64,000 bases of DNA, taken from Microbacterium sp. RU1D (GTDB lineage: Bacteria; Actinomycetota; Actinomycetes; Actinomycetales; Microbacteriaceae). Below the pieces are notes generated by a model. That model saw only the letters and a program-made list of their open reading frames with translations, made no database searches and was not told the DNA's origin. The translations under genes were made by a program, and so were the position numbers. The stretch covers positions 620,001-684,000 of the forward strand of contig NZ_FTPQ01000001.1 of assembly GCF_900156435.1 (NCBI RefSeq). Reading direction: 5' to 3'. Shown here one piece after another: positions 50,538 to 58,553 of the stretch; position 1 is the stretch's first letter, and each line of letters starts with the position of its first letter.

Positions 50538-51850
50538 CGGGCTCCCGCCGTGCTCTGCTCGATCCAGGGGAAGCTCGCGCCCCCGTGCCGCCACGCCCGC
50601 GCGTCGCCCGAGCGGGCATGGCCCTCGAACAGCTCCACGCGTGCGGCTCGCCCGCACACCTCGCCCAGCATCGCCGATGACGCGGGGTCGGTGATCTCCT
50701 GGTACGTGATCGTGCGCAGGTACTTGCCCACCCAGAGGCCCCCGGTGTACCGGGCGGCGCCGAGCGTCGGAAGCACGTGGTTGGTGCCGATGACCTTGTC
50801 GCCGTAGGAGACGCAGGTGTTCTCGCCGAGGAACAGCGCCCCGTAGTCGTGCATCTTCTCGAGCGCGATGCGGGGCTCGCGCGTGAAGATCTGCACGTGC
50901 TCGAACGCGAAGGAGTCGGCGAGGGCGTACGCCTCGTCGAGGTCGTCGACCACGATGACCTGACCCCAGTCGCGCCAGGCGGGCCCGGCGTAGTCGCGCG
51001 TGGGCATGCCCGGCAGGATCTCCTCGACGAGTTCCATCACGCGCTCGCCGAGGGGGCGGGAGGTCGTGATGAGCACAGCCGGCGACTCGGGACCGTGCTC
51101 CGCCTGCGAGAGCAGATCCACGGCGGTGAGGAACGGGTCGGCGTCGTCGTCGGCCACGATGAGGATCTCGGTCGGCCCCGCGAAGAGGTCGATGCCCACC
51201 TCTCCGAACAGCTGCCGCTTGGCCTCGGCGACATAGGCGTTGCCGGGCCCGGCGATCATGTTGACCGGCGCGATGGTCTCGGTGCCCACCGCCATGGCGG
51301 TGACCGCCTGCACCCCGCCGAGGATGTAGATCTCATCGGCGCCGGCGAGCTTCATCGCCGCGACCGTCGCCGCGGGGATCTCGCCCCGGATCGGCGGGGT
51401 GCACGCGACGACGCGGGGGACGCCCGCCACCTTGGCCGTGATGATCGTCATGTGCGCGGATGCCGTGAGGGGGTACTTTCCGCCGGGGATGTAGGCGCCG
51501 GCAGCGCGCACGGGGACGTGCTTCTGTCCGAGGTGCACGCCGGGCAGGGTCTCGACCTCGATGTCGACGAGCGAGTCGCGCTGCGCCTGTGCGAAGGTGC
51601 GCACCTGTTCCTGGACGAAACGGATGTCGTCGATGACCTGCGGGTCGAGGGTCGCCATGATCTCCGCGACGCGGGCGTCGTCGAGACGGAAGGGCTGCTC
51701 CCACCCGTCGAACTGCGACGCATACCGGCGCACCGCTGCATCCCCGTGCGCGCGGATGTCGTCGATGATCGTCCCCACCCGGGCGGCGACATCGCTCTGC
51801 GCGGTGTCCGTGAACGATTTCGTGGGTGCCGTTTTCAGGTACAGGGGCAT
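50534..51850 (-). CDS. HisD-like NAD-dependent dehydrogenase of a catabolic operon
   Basis: 438 aa histidinol-dehydrogenase fold: VPVRAAGAYIPGGKYPLTASAHMTI, GPGNAYVAEAKRQLFG, LFAGPTEILIVAD, zinc-site LLSQAEHGPES and GTNHVLPTLGAARYTGGLWVGKYLRT. The active-site pair is FEHVQI rather than the PEHLQI of true HisD. With no his genes nearby and an aldolase and SDR behind it, it is more likely a catabolic relative such as HpsN (dihydroxypropanesulfonate dehydrogenase) than the histidine enzyme. ATG 51850 has AAGGA; a palindromic operator lies 17 bp upstream. Confidence 0.88.
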   Translation of the reverse strand: MPLYLKTAPTKSFTDTAQSDVAARVGTIIDDIRAHGDAAVRRYASQFDGWEQPFRLDDARVAEIMATLDPQVIDDIRFVQEQVRTFAQAQRDSLVDIEVETLPGVHLGQKHVPVRAAGAYIPGGKYPLTASAHMTIITAKVAGVPRVVACTPPIRGEIPAATVAAMKLAGADEIYILGGVQAVTAMAVGTETIAPVNMIAGPGNAYVAEAKRQLFGEVGIDLFAGPTEILIVADDDADPFLTAVDLLSQAEHGPESPAVLITTSRPLGERVMELVEEILPGMPTRDYAGPAWRDWGQVIVVDDLDEAYALADSFAFEHVQIFTREPRIALEKMHDYGALFLGENTCVSYGDKVIGTNHVLPTLGAARYTGGLWVGKYLRTITYQEITDPASSAMLGEVCGRAARVELFEGHARSGDARAWRHGGASFPWIEQSTAGAR

Positions 51851-51867
51851 CTTCGCGTCCTTCCATT

Positions 51868-51879
51868 GCATACGTATGC
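51868..51879. promoter_or_regulatory. LacI operator site 3 (perfect 12-bp palindrome)
   Basis: GCATACGTATGC, 17 bp before the HisD-like ATG. The best copy of the motif. The bases on each side (TG..CG) extend the symmetry partly. Confidence 0.8.
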
Positions 51880-51890
51880 GTCCATCATGA

Positions 51891-51902
51891 CTGCGTATGC
51901 AC
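51891..51902. promoter_or_regulatory. LacI operator site 4
   Basis: CTGCGTATGCAC, the reverse complement of the TGCATACGCA core seen at 53022; 13 bp from site 3 and about 20 bp before the LacI gene -10 box TAGACT (51921-51926). Would let the regulator control both itself and the HisD operon. Confidence 0.6.
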
Positions 51903-51959
51903 ACCGGGTCAACCTTTCGCTAGACTTCCCTCCTCAGCACTGAGTCGCCAGGGGGAGCC

Positions 51960-52958
51960 ATGGCCGTCACGAGCAGAGACGTCGCTCGACTGGCCGGCGT
52001 CTCGCAGCCCACCGTCTCCCGTGCCCTGCGCGACGACCCGCGCGTCTCCGAGGAGACCAAGAAGCGCGTCCGCGACGCGGCGGTACTGCTGGGGTACGTG
52101 CCCAGCGAGGCGGGGCGTGCGCTGTCGTCCGGCCGGACGCGTCGCATCGGCCTGCTCGTGACCGACCTCGAGAACCAGTTCTACTCGCACATCATCGCCC
52201 CCCTCCATCGCGAGCTCGAGGCCCACGGCTATCAGCTGGTTCTCCACACCGAGACCACCGACGAGTCGGTCGCCGAGCGCCTGATCGCCAACGGTCTGGA
52301 CGGCGTCATCCTCGCCACCACCACGGTCGAGTCCGTCGTCCCGCTGCGCCTTCGCGACAGGGGCCTGCCGTTCGTGTACTTCAACCGCACAGCGGCCCTC
52401 GTCGATGCGGACGCCACGGTGGTCGCCCCCGCGTCCGGACTGCAGGATGCCGTGGACCGGGCCCTCGCCCTCGGGCATCGGCGCATCGGAGCCGTCCTGG
52501 GTCCGCAGAACACCAGCACGGGCCGTTCGCGCGAGCGCGCGCTGCGGACCGCGCTCGCGGACCGCGGGATCGCGCTGGACGCCGCCTGCGTGCGCCACGG
52601 ACCGTTCGACACGGCCGCAGGCGACGCCGCAACGACCGAGCTGCTGGCGCTCGAGGACGCCCCCACCCTCATCTTCTGCGGCAACGACGTCATGGCGTAC
52701 GGCGCGCTCAACGCCGCTCGACGCGCCGGTGTGACGGTGCCCGACGGGGTGTCGATCGTCGGCTTCGACGATCTGCCCCCGGCATCCTGGCCCCTCATCG
52801 AGTTGTCGACGATCGCCTACGACTACGTGCGCATGGCGCGCGAGGCGGGCCGGTTGATGGTGCGACGCATCGAGGATCGGCCGGAGGAGTACGCGCACGT
52901 GGAGTTCGCGACGACCTTCGTCGAACGCCGGACCCTGGCCGCGGTCCACTCCCGCTGA
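51960..52958 (+). CDS. LacI-family regulator of the catabolic cluster
   Basis: 332 aa. Helix-turn-helix TSRDVARLAGVSQPTVSRALRDDPRVSEETKKRVRDAA (residues 4-41) with hinge GRALSSGRTRRIGLLV, then the periplasmic-binding-protein-like ligand domain (QNTSTGRSRERALRTAL, FCGNDVMAYGALNAARRAG, VSIVGFDDLPPASW). GGGGGAG before the ATG. Its gene is flanked by copies of the GCATACGTATGC motif and similar sites occur before the importer, so it is the probable regulon master. Effector unknown. Confidence 0.93.
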   Translation: MAVTSRDVARLAGVSQPTVSRALRDDPRVSEETKKRVRDAAVLLGYVPSEAGRALSSGRTRRIGLLVTDLENQFYSHIIAPLHRELEAHGYQLVLHTETTDESVAERLIANGLDGVILATTTVESVVPLRLRDRGLPFVYFNRTAALVDADATVVAPASGLQDAVDRALALGHRRIGAVLGPQNTSTGRSRERALRTALADRGIALDAACVRHGPFDTAAGDAATTELLALEDAPTLIFCGNDVMAYGALNAARRAGVTVPDGVSIVGFDDLPPASWPLIELSTIAYDYVRMAREAGRLMVRRIEDRPEEYAHVEFATTFVERRTLAAVHSR

Positions 52959-52970
52959 TCGGCTGACGAG

Positions 52971-52987
52971 GCCCCGACGAGCGGGGC
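52971..52987 (+). terminator. Hairpin after the LacI gene
   Basis: GCCCCG (52971-52976) and CGGGGC (52982-52987) with a 5-base loop, 12 bp after the stop. Confidence 0.5.
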
Positions 52988-53020
52988 GGACGAGACGCGC
53001 GGGAGTCTTGCGCCTCGGTT

Positions 53021-53036
53021 GTGCATACGCATACAC
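53021..53036. promoter_or_regulatory. LacI operator site 5
   Basis: GTGCATACGCATACAC, core ATACGCAT at 53025-53032, 50 bp before the SnoaL-like gene start. Ties the third operon to the same regulator. Confidence 0.7.
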
Positions 53037-53086
53037 TGCCGACATCGCCCCGCGCCCACCCGGCGCCACACCCGAAGGAGCCTCGA

Positions 53087-54067
53087 GTGCCTCTCGACCC
53101 GGTCGCCTACCAGCCGTACGCGGATCCCGATGACTTCATCCGCGAAGTCACCGATCTGATCTGGGTGGACCGTTCCATCAGCTTCATCCGCGACAACTAC
53201 GAACCCGACTCGATCGTCCACGGGGCCTACGGCACCTCGACGACCCGTGACGAGGTCATCGAGGGCACACTGATGCGCATCTCGGCGACCCCCGATCGCA
53301 CCGGGCAGGCCGAGGACGTCATCTGGGAGGCACGCGGAGACGACGCCTTCCTCAGCTCGCATCTGGTGCTGTCGGGGCACCTGCAGTCCTCCGAATACAG
53401 CCGCACGATCGCCAACTGCCTGTACCGCCGCGGCCGCATGGTCGAGGAATGGGTGGTGCGCGACACCCTCGCCGGCGCGCTCGTGCTGCAGAGCGATCTC
53501 GACGAGCTCGCCCGTGCGCAGGCGTTCCGCGGCTACACCGGCACGTGGACCGAGCCCGCTCCGGCCGACCCCATCGCGGTGGGGGACTCCGGGCCGCGAC
53601 CCGACGACTACCGTCCCGAGGTCGAGCGCGTGGTCGAGATGATCCAGACGGTGTGGAACGACCGCGACCTGCAGAAAGTGGAGAAGTTCTTTCACCGCGA
53701 CCTCGTGCTGCTGACGGTCGGCAACCGCCTCGTCATCCGTCCGGAGGGCTATCGACGCGCGCTCCTGCGGTTCCTCGAGTCGTTCCCGGCCGGGCGGTTC
53801 GAAATCCGCGACATCCAGACCAACTACGACGTGCGCTACGCCGGTCTGCGCGTCGCCGTCACGTGGAAGTTCGTCGGCGACTACAACGGCGTCGCGAACT
53901 ACGGACCGCTCACCGGCCGGCCCGTCGACGTGCTGGGCATCTCGCAGTTCACCTTCCATCAGGGCGCGCTGGTGAAGGAAGTGCGGCTGTGGGACGACAT
54001 CGCGCTGCGTGCGCAGATCGCCGGAATGCGAGGCGACGAGCCCGTCGTCCTCGGCAACATCTACTGA
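53087..54067 (+). CDS. Double SnoaL/NTF2-like protein
   Basis: 326 aa with two NTF2-like cone folds: about 10-135 (EVTDLIWVDRSISFIRDNYEPDSIVHGAYGTSTTRDEVIEG) and about 180-320 (VVEMIQTVWNDRDLQKVEKFFHRDLVLLTVGNRLVIRPEGYRRALLRFLESFPAGRFEI). SnoaL-like members act as cyclases, isomerases or hydratases. GTG at 53087 has AAGGAG ahead. First gene of an operon with the bicupin and amidase under an ATACGCAT operator. I know of no characterised protein with this arrangement; the function is open. Confidence 0.82.
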   Translation: MPLDPVAYQPYADPDDFIREVTDLIWVDRSISFIRDNYEPDSIVHGAYGTSTTRDEVIEGTLMRISATPDRTGQAEDVIWEARGDDAFLSSHLVLSGHLQSSEYSRTIANCLYRRGRMVEEWVVRDTLAGALVLQSDLDELARAQAFRGYTGTWTEPAPADPIAVGDSGPRPDDYRPEVERVVEMIQTVWNDRDLQKVEKFFHRDLVLLTVGNRLVIRPEGYRRALLRFLESFPAGRFEIRDIQTNYDVRYAGLRVAVTWKFVGDYNGVANYGPLTGRPVDVLGISQFTFHQGALVKEVRLWDDIALRAQIAGMRGDEPVVLGNIY

Positions 54068-54086
54068 TCCAACGAAGGAACACATC

Positions 54087-55253
54087 ATGAGCACCGACCA
54101 CGTGAGCCCCTCCACCGACGTCGATGGGGCCGAGATCCAGCGGCGCACCATCCGCAAGAGCGATTGGGCCCCCCACAACGCGGCCTTCATCGACTGCCGC
54201 ACCCCCGGCTCCGACCGCAAGTCGAACTACGCCTTCATCGGCGGCGGCGTCTCGCAGAACGCGGGCCAGGTCATCAACCTCACCGAGGAGCACGGCTTCA
54301 ACACCGGCGCCGCGGGCATGCCGAACGGCATCTCGAACAACCTGCACCTGCACTTCACCGCGGAGGTCTTCGTGAACCTCGGCGGCGAATTCCGTCTGCG
54401 CTGGGGCATCGACGGCAAGCAGGGGGAGTACGTCAGCACCGACGGCGACATCATCTCGATCCCCACGTGGATCTTCCGCGGTTTCACCAACGAGGGTCCG
54501 GACGACGGCATCCTCTGGACCGTCCTCGGGCGCGATGTGACGGGTGGCATCATCTGGGGACCGTCGGTGCTGAAGGAGGCGGAGTCGTACGGTCTGCACC
54601 TCACCGCCGACAATCAGCTGATCGACACCGTGGCCGGCGACGAGCTGCCGCAGGACGTGGCGCTGATCAAGCCGATCCAGCAGAAGTACATCGACGAGCT
54701 GACGCCGTTCTCGGTCGAGCAGATGCGCGAGCGGGTCATCCAGCCCGGCGACCGCGTCTACAGCGCGAACGCGCTCCTGTGCGCGAGCCTCCCGGGCGGT
54801 GCCGCCGAGCTGAGCCTGGCCATCGGCTACGGCATGACCGAGGACCGCCGTCAGGTCCCCCGCATCCACGAACCCCACTCCTTCAACATGGCCTGGGTCC
54901 GCGCCGTCGAAGACGAAGGGATCCTGCGTCACCGTCACGACAAGAACCAGGCGTTGCTCGTCAAGAGCGGACGCTGGGCGGTCACGTTGAACGGCGATCC
55001 CTCCACGACCATCGAGCTCGACCCCTGGGATTCCTTCTCGGTGCCCGCCGGTGCCTGGCGGGCGTTCCGGTGCATCGAGGCCGGTGACACCGGCGCCGGA
55101 GAGCTGCTCGTGGTCAATTCGGGCGACGACCGGGTGTACCTCGAATGGGCCCCCGAGGTCGTCGACGCCGCTCGCGACGCCGATTGGATGATCGACCCCA
55201 ACGGCTACCTCGCGCCCGTCGGCGTGATGGTCACCGCGACGGAGGACGACTGA
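54087..55253 (+). CDS. Bicupin protein of unknown activity
   Basis: 388 aa with two cupin barrels. First (about 80-150): NLHLHFTAEVFVNLGGEFRLRWG and GDIISIPTWIFRGFTNEG, holding His and Glu metal ligands. Second (about 275-350): ILRHRHDKNQALLVKSGRWAVTLNG and WDSFSVPAGAWRAFRCIEAG. Layout recalls gentisate 1,2-dioxygenase-type bicupins, but an isomerase or sugar-acid enzyme is equally possible. CGAAGGAA precedes the ATG. Its stop is shared with the start of the amidase. Confidence 0.84.
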   Translation: MSTDHVSPSTDVDGAEIQRRTIRKSDWAPHNAAFIDCRTPGSDRKSNYAFIGGGVSQNAGQVINLTEEHGFNTGAAGMPNGISNNLHLHFTAEVFVNLGGEFRLRWGIDGKQGEYVSTDGDIISIPTWIFRGFTNEGPDDGILWTVLGRDVTGGIIWGPSVLKEAESYGLHLTADNQLIDTVAGDELPQDVALIKPIQQKYIDELTPFSVEQMRERVIQPGDRVYSANALLCASLPGGAAELSLAIGYGMTEDRRQVPRIHEPHSFNMAWVRAVEDEGILRHRHDKNQALLVKSGRWAVTLNGDPSTTIELDPWDSFSVPAGAWRAFRCIEAGDTGAGELLVVNSGDDRVYLEWAPEVVDAARDADWMIDPNGYLAPVGVMVTATEDD

Positions 55254-56065
55254 TCGCCCCGCGCGAGCTCGTCGTCGCCGCGACTTCCCCCCGCATCGTC
55301 GTGGGGGAGGTCGCGGCGAACCTCGATGCGGCGCGCGCCGCGGTCGGCGATGCCGCCCGGGCCGGTGCGCGTCTGATCGTCGTGCCCGAGCTCGCGCTCA
55401 GCGGTTACGTCTTCGCCGACGCCGCGGAGGCCCGGTCCGCGGCGGTGTCCCGCGACGATCCCGGCTGGGAGACGATCGCGAGGGAGCTGCCCGAGGAGAC
55501 GGTCGCCGTCGTCGGATACGCCGAGGATGCCGGAGCCCGGCTGTTCAACACCGCCGCCGTCCTCACCCGCGACGGCCGCCTCGGCGACTACCGCAAGTCG
55601 CACCTCTGGGGGGAGGAATCGCTGTTCTTCGCGTCGGGCGACGCCGCGGGAGCAGTGGTCGAGACCCCGGTCGGGCGCATCGGAGTGGCGATCTGCTACG
55701 ACAACGAGTTCCCCGAGGTGCCACGGCGGCTCGCTCTCGCCGGGGCGGAGGTTCTGGCGCTGCCCGTGAACTGGCCGCTGGTGGATCGGCCGGCGGGGGA
55801 GCGCGCACCCGAGACGATCCAGGCGATGGCGGCGGCCCGCTCCTCGCGGCTTTCGACCGTGATCGCCGACCGACACGGTTGCGAGCGCGGTGTCGCCTGG
55901 ACCGGGGGTACGGCGATCATCGACGACGACGGGTGGGTCGCGGCGGCGCCGGCCGACGGTGTCGGCACGGTCATCGCGACGCTGCGCGTACGGCATCCTT
56001 CCGACAAGTCCCTCCCGCCGTTCAACGACCTCTTCGCCGATCGGCGGCCCGAACTCTACGGCTGA
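55250..56065 (+). CDS. Nitrilase-superfamily amidohydrolase, probable CTG start
   Basis: 271 aa. Carbon-nitrogen hydrolase fold with the Glu-Lys-Cys triad: VVPELALSGY (Glu), YRKSHLWGEE (Lys) and AICYDNEFPEV (Cys). Ends VRHPSDKSLPPFNDLFADRRPELYG. Hydrolyses an amide or nitrile. There is no ATG, GTG or TTG near the expected N-terminus; CTG at 55250 overlaps the bicupin stop as CTGA and follows GGAGGACGA at ideal spacing. The only alternatives are a TTG or ATG 70-105 bases upstream inside the bicupin gene, giving an Arg-rich extension. Confidence 0.85.
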   Translation: MIAPRELVVAATSPRIVVGEVAANLDAARAAVGDAARAGARLIVVPELALSGYVFADAAEARSAAVSRDDPGWETIARELPEETVAVVGYAEDAGARLFNTAAVLTRDGRLGDYRKSHLWGEESLFFASGDAAGAVVETPVGRIGVAICYDNEFPEVPRRLALAGAEVLALPVNWPLVDRPAGERAPETIQAMAAARSSRLSTVIADRHGCERGVAWTGGTAIIDDDGWVAAAPADGVGTVIATLRVRHPSDKSLPPFNDLFADRRPELYG

Positions 56066-56122
56066 GCTCCGCGTGCGCGCGTCGCGCCGCCGATGCCTGG
56101 CGGCCGCCGTCGCCGTCGTGCG

Positions 56123-57037
56123 TCAGTGCACCGCGATGCGTCCCGCACGGGCGTGCAGCATGTCCCGCGCCATCTCGGCCAGACGTCCGGCCGCCGGCGA
56201 CAGCTCCGTCCCCTCCCGCCGCGCGAGAGCGATCGTGTCGTAGAGGGGTTCGGCGAAAGGGACCACCCGGATGCCGGGGGGAAACGCCGGCGAGTCGGCG
56301 ATCGAGCGCGAGACGATCGTGTCGGCGGTCCCGGAAGCGACCAGGCCCAGCGCGGTCTCCACGTTCTCGACTTCGATCGCGGGTTCGAGGGCGAACCCCT
56401 GCGCGCTCGCGCGCTCGCGCAGCTGACGGCGGGTGGGGTCGTCCCAGCCTGCGTAGGCGTCGTAGAGGACGAGCTTCGCGGCGGCGACCTCGGCCATGCC
56501 CACGGGTTGCGTCGGGGCGTCGGCGCGCGCCGAGGCGAAGACGACTTCGTCACGCAGGAGGGGGGTGATCGACAGGCCCTCGTCGTCGACGGGGAGCACC
56601 AGGAGACCCGCCTCGATCTCGCCCGCCGCGAGGGACCGTGCGACGAGGGCCGAGTTGATGCCCACGAGTCGTACCCGCACCCCGGGGTGGCGCTCGTGGA
56701 AACGCTGCAGCAGATCGGACAGGTCGTAGTAGGCGGCGTTGCGCAGCACGCCGAAGGTGCAGGTGCCGGACTCGAGCGCGGTGAGCGCGCGCATGGCCTC
56801 GACGCCGTGGTGGATCGCGCCCACCGCCCGCTCGGCGTGCGGGCGCAACGCGAGGGCGGAGTCCGTCGGCACGAGGCGGCGCCCCCCGCGCTGGAAAAGG
56901 CGCACGCCGAGCTCGCGCTCGAGGCGCGCCACCAGCTCCGACACCGAGGCCTGCGTGGAATCGAGCTCGACCGCGGCGGCCGTGAATGAGCCCCGCTCGA
57001 GAGCGGTCAGGAAGGCGCGCAACTGGGCGATCGTCAT
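56123..57037 (-). CDS. LysR-family regulator
   Basis: 304 aa. Helix-turn-helix IAQLRAFLTALERGSFTAAAVELDSTQASVSELVARLERELGVRLFQRGGRRLVPT (residues about 4-58) and an effector domain with TFGVLRNAAYYDL, PGVRVRLVGINS, LVASGTADTIVSRS. ATG 57037 is 14 bp from a stretch with a GGATGC inverted repeat. Divergent from the second HisD-like gene, the usual LysR-target arrangement. Confidence 0.93.
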   Translation of the reverse strand: MTIAQLRAFLTALERGSFTAAAVELDSTQASVSELVARLERELGVRLFQRGGRRLVPTDSALALRPHAERAVGAIHHGVEAMRALTALESGTCTFGVLRNAAYYDLSDLLQRFHERHPGVRVRLVGINSALVARSLAAGEIEAGLLVLPVDDEGLSITPLLRDEVVFASARADAPTQPVGMAEVAAAKLVLYDAYAGWDDPTRRQLRERASAQGFALEPAIEVENVETALGLVASGTADTIVSRSIADSPAFPPGIRVVPFAEPLYDTIALARREGTELSPAAGRLAEMARDMLHARAGRIAVH

Positions 57038-57056
57038 ACCCAATGGTAAAACCTGT

Positions 57057-57072
57057 GGATGCCATCGCATCC
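57057..57072. promoter_or_regulatory. Inverted repeat between lysR-type gene and second hisD-like gene
   Basis: GGATGC (57057-57062) and GCATCC (57067-57072) around CATC. Suited to a LysR operator, though its half-site also equals the window-wide GGATGC-rich motif. Confidence 0.4.
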
Positions 57073-57102
57073 ATCGTCCTTGTGGGGGATGATGTGGCGC
57101 CC

Positions 57103-57108
57103 TAGCGT
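57103..57108 (+). promoter_or_regulatory. -10 box, second hisD-like gene
   Basis: TAGCGT followed by six bases and the ATG at 57115; leaderless. Confidence 0.6.
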
Positions 57109-57114
57109 TCAACC

Positions 57115-58434
57115 ATGCGATTCACCCCCGCGCTCCTCGAGCGACTCGACGGCTCCTTCTCCCACCTCAAGACCCCGCTCATCGACGCCCCTGCCGCGCA
57201 GCGCGACCCGGCGGTCATCCAGACCGTCTCGGAGATGCTCGGCGACATCGGGCGCCGCGGAATGGATGCCGTGCTCGACTACGCGCGTCGACTCGATCGC
57301 TACGAGGGCGGCGACATCGAACTCACCGCGGCGCAGATCGCCTCGAGCGGCGAGCGTCTCGCCCCCGACCTGAGGGCCGCCATCGAGCTGGGCTCCGAGC
57401 GGACGAAGGCCTTCGCCGCCGAGCAGCGCGACCGCCTGCGGGACTTCGAGACCGAACTGGTCCCCGGGCTGGCCACGGGCGTGCGCTACGTGCCGGTGTC
57501 GCGCGTCGGCGCCTACCTGCCCGCGGGGCGGTTCCCCCTCACCGCGAGCGCCTTCATGACGGTGGGCGTGGCGAAGGCGGCCGGCGTGCCGACGGTGATC
57601 GCCTGCACGCCCCCGCAGCCCGACGGGGGCGCCAACGACGCCGTCGTCTACGCCGCTCACCTGTCCGGGGTCGACCGCGTCTTCGTGCTGGGCGGTGTGC
57701 AAGCGCTCGCCGCGATGGCTTACGGCCTGCTCGGCGACCTCCCCGTCGACATGCTGGTCGGCGCCGGCAACGCTTTCGTCGCCGAAGCGAAGCGCCAGCT
57801 GTTCGGAACCGTCGCCATCGACCTCCTCGCGGGGCCGTCCGAGGTGGCTGTGCTCTCCGACGACAGTGCCGACCCGGAGATCGTCGCCGCCGACCTGCTC
57901 GGTCAGGCCGAGCACGGACCCAACTCGCCCGCGGCGTTGGTGACCACCTCGCACGAGCACGGCCGGGCCGTGATCGCCGCCGTGGAGCGTCAGCTCGCGA
58001 CGCTCGCCACGGAGCCGATCGCCGGTCCCGCGTGGCGCGATTACGGCACGGTGACGGTCGCGGCCGACCGGGAGACCGCCGTCGCGCTCATGGACGACCT
58101 GGCTCCCGAGCACCTCGAGGTGATCACGACCGACGACGACTGGTACCACGACCGCCTCCGCAACTACGGCTCGATCTTCCTCGGGCCGTGGAGCACCGTC
58201 GCCTACTCCGACAAGGGCATGGCAGGGACCAATCACGTGCTCCCCACCGCGGGTGGGGCGAAACACAGCGCGGGTCTGTCGGTGTCGCGGTTCGTCAAGC
58301 CGCTCACTTACCAGCGCATCAGCCGGGCCGCGACGCCCGCCCTCGCCGAAGCGGTGCAGACGATCTCCGATTCCGAGGGCATGGCCGCGCACAGCGCCAC
58401 GGCGACGATGCGTCTGGCGACCTACGCGGAGTGA
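57115..58434 (+). CDS. Second HisD-like dehydrogenase
   Basis: 439 aa. Histidinol dehydrogenase fold with canonical active site LAPEHLEVITTDDD (Glu-His), zinc-site LLGQAEHGPNS, GAGNAFVAEAKRQLFGTVAIDLLAGPSEVAVLSD and MAGTNHVLPTAGGAKHSAGLSVSRFVK, His near the C-terminus (AAHSATATMR). About one third to one half identical by eye to the protein at 50534 in the core. Could be a true HisD, but its lysR neighbour, lack of his genes and the first paralog suggest a catabolic alcohol dehydrogenase. Confidence 0.88.
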   Translation: MRFTPALLERLDGSFSHLKTPLIDAPAAQRDPAVIQTVSEMLGDIGRRGMDAVLDYARRLDRYEGGDIELTAAQIASSGERLAPDLRAAIELGSERTKAFAAEQRDRLRDFETELVPGLATGVRYVPVSRVGAYLPAGRFPLTASAFMTVGVAKAAGVPTVIACTPPQPDGGANDAVVYAAHLSGVDRVFVLGGVQALAAMAYGLLGDLPVDMLVGAGNAFVAEAKRQLFGTVAIDLLAGPSEVAVLSDDSADPEIVAADLLGQAEHGPNSPAALVTTSHEHGRAVIAAVERQLATLATEPIAGPAWRDYGTVTVAADRETAVALMDDLAPEHLEVITTDDDWYHDRLRNYGSIFLGPWSTVAYSDKGMAGTNHVLPTAGGAKHSAGLSVSRFVKPLTYQRISRAATPALAEAVQTISDSEGMAAHSATATMRLATYAE

Positions 58435-58440
58435 GGACGA

Positions 58441-58467
58441 AGCGGGTGCGCCGTGCGCGTGCCCGCT
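58441..58467. terminator. Hairpin between the second hisD-like gene and the M20 gene
   Basis: AGCGGG (58441-58446) and CCCGCT (58462-58467) with an inner GCGC/GCGC pairing. Between convergent genes. Confidence 0.55.
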
Positions 58468-58553
58468 CCCGTCGCGCCTTCACACGCCGAGTCGGGGCAT
58501 GGCCGCTCCGGGCCCAGCCGTGGCGAGGTCCCTCTCTTCGCACGTCACACCGC

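Noticed and set aside
45061..53036. ATACGTAT sites as chance AT-rich words
   Set aside because: They occur only at the three operon heads of one cluster, mostly embedded in a longer TGCATACGYATRC consensus, and next to a LacI gene; chance is unlikely in 70% GC DNA.
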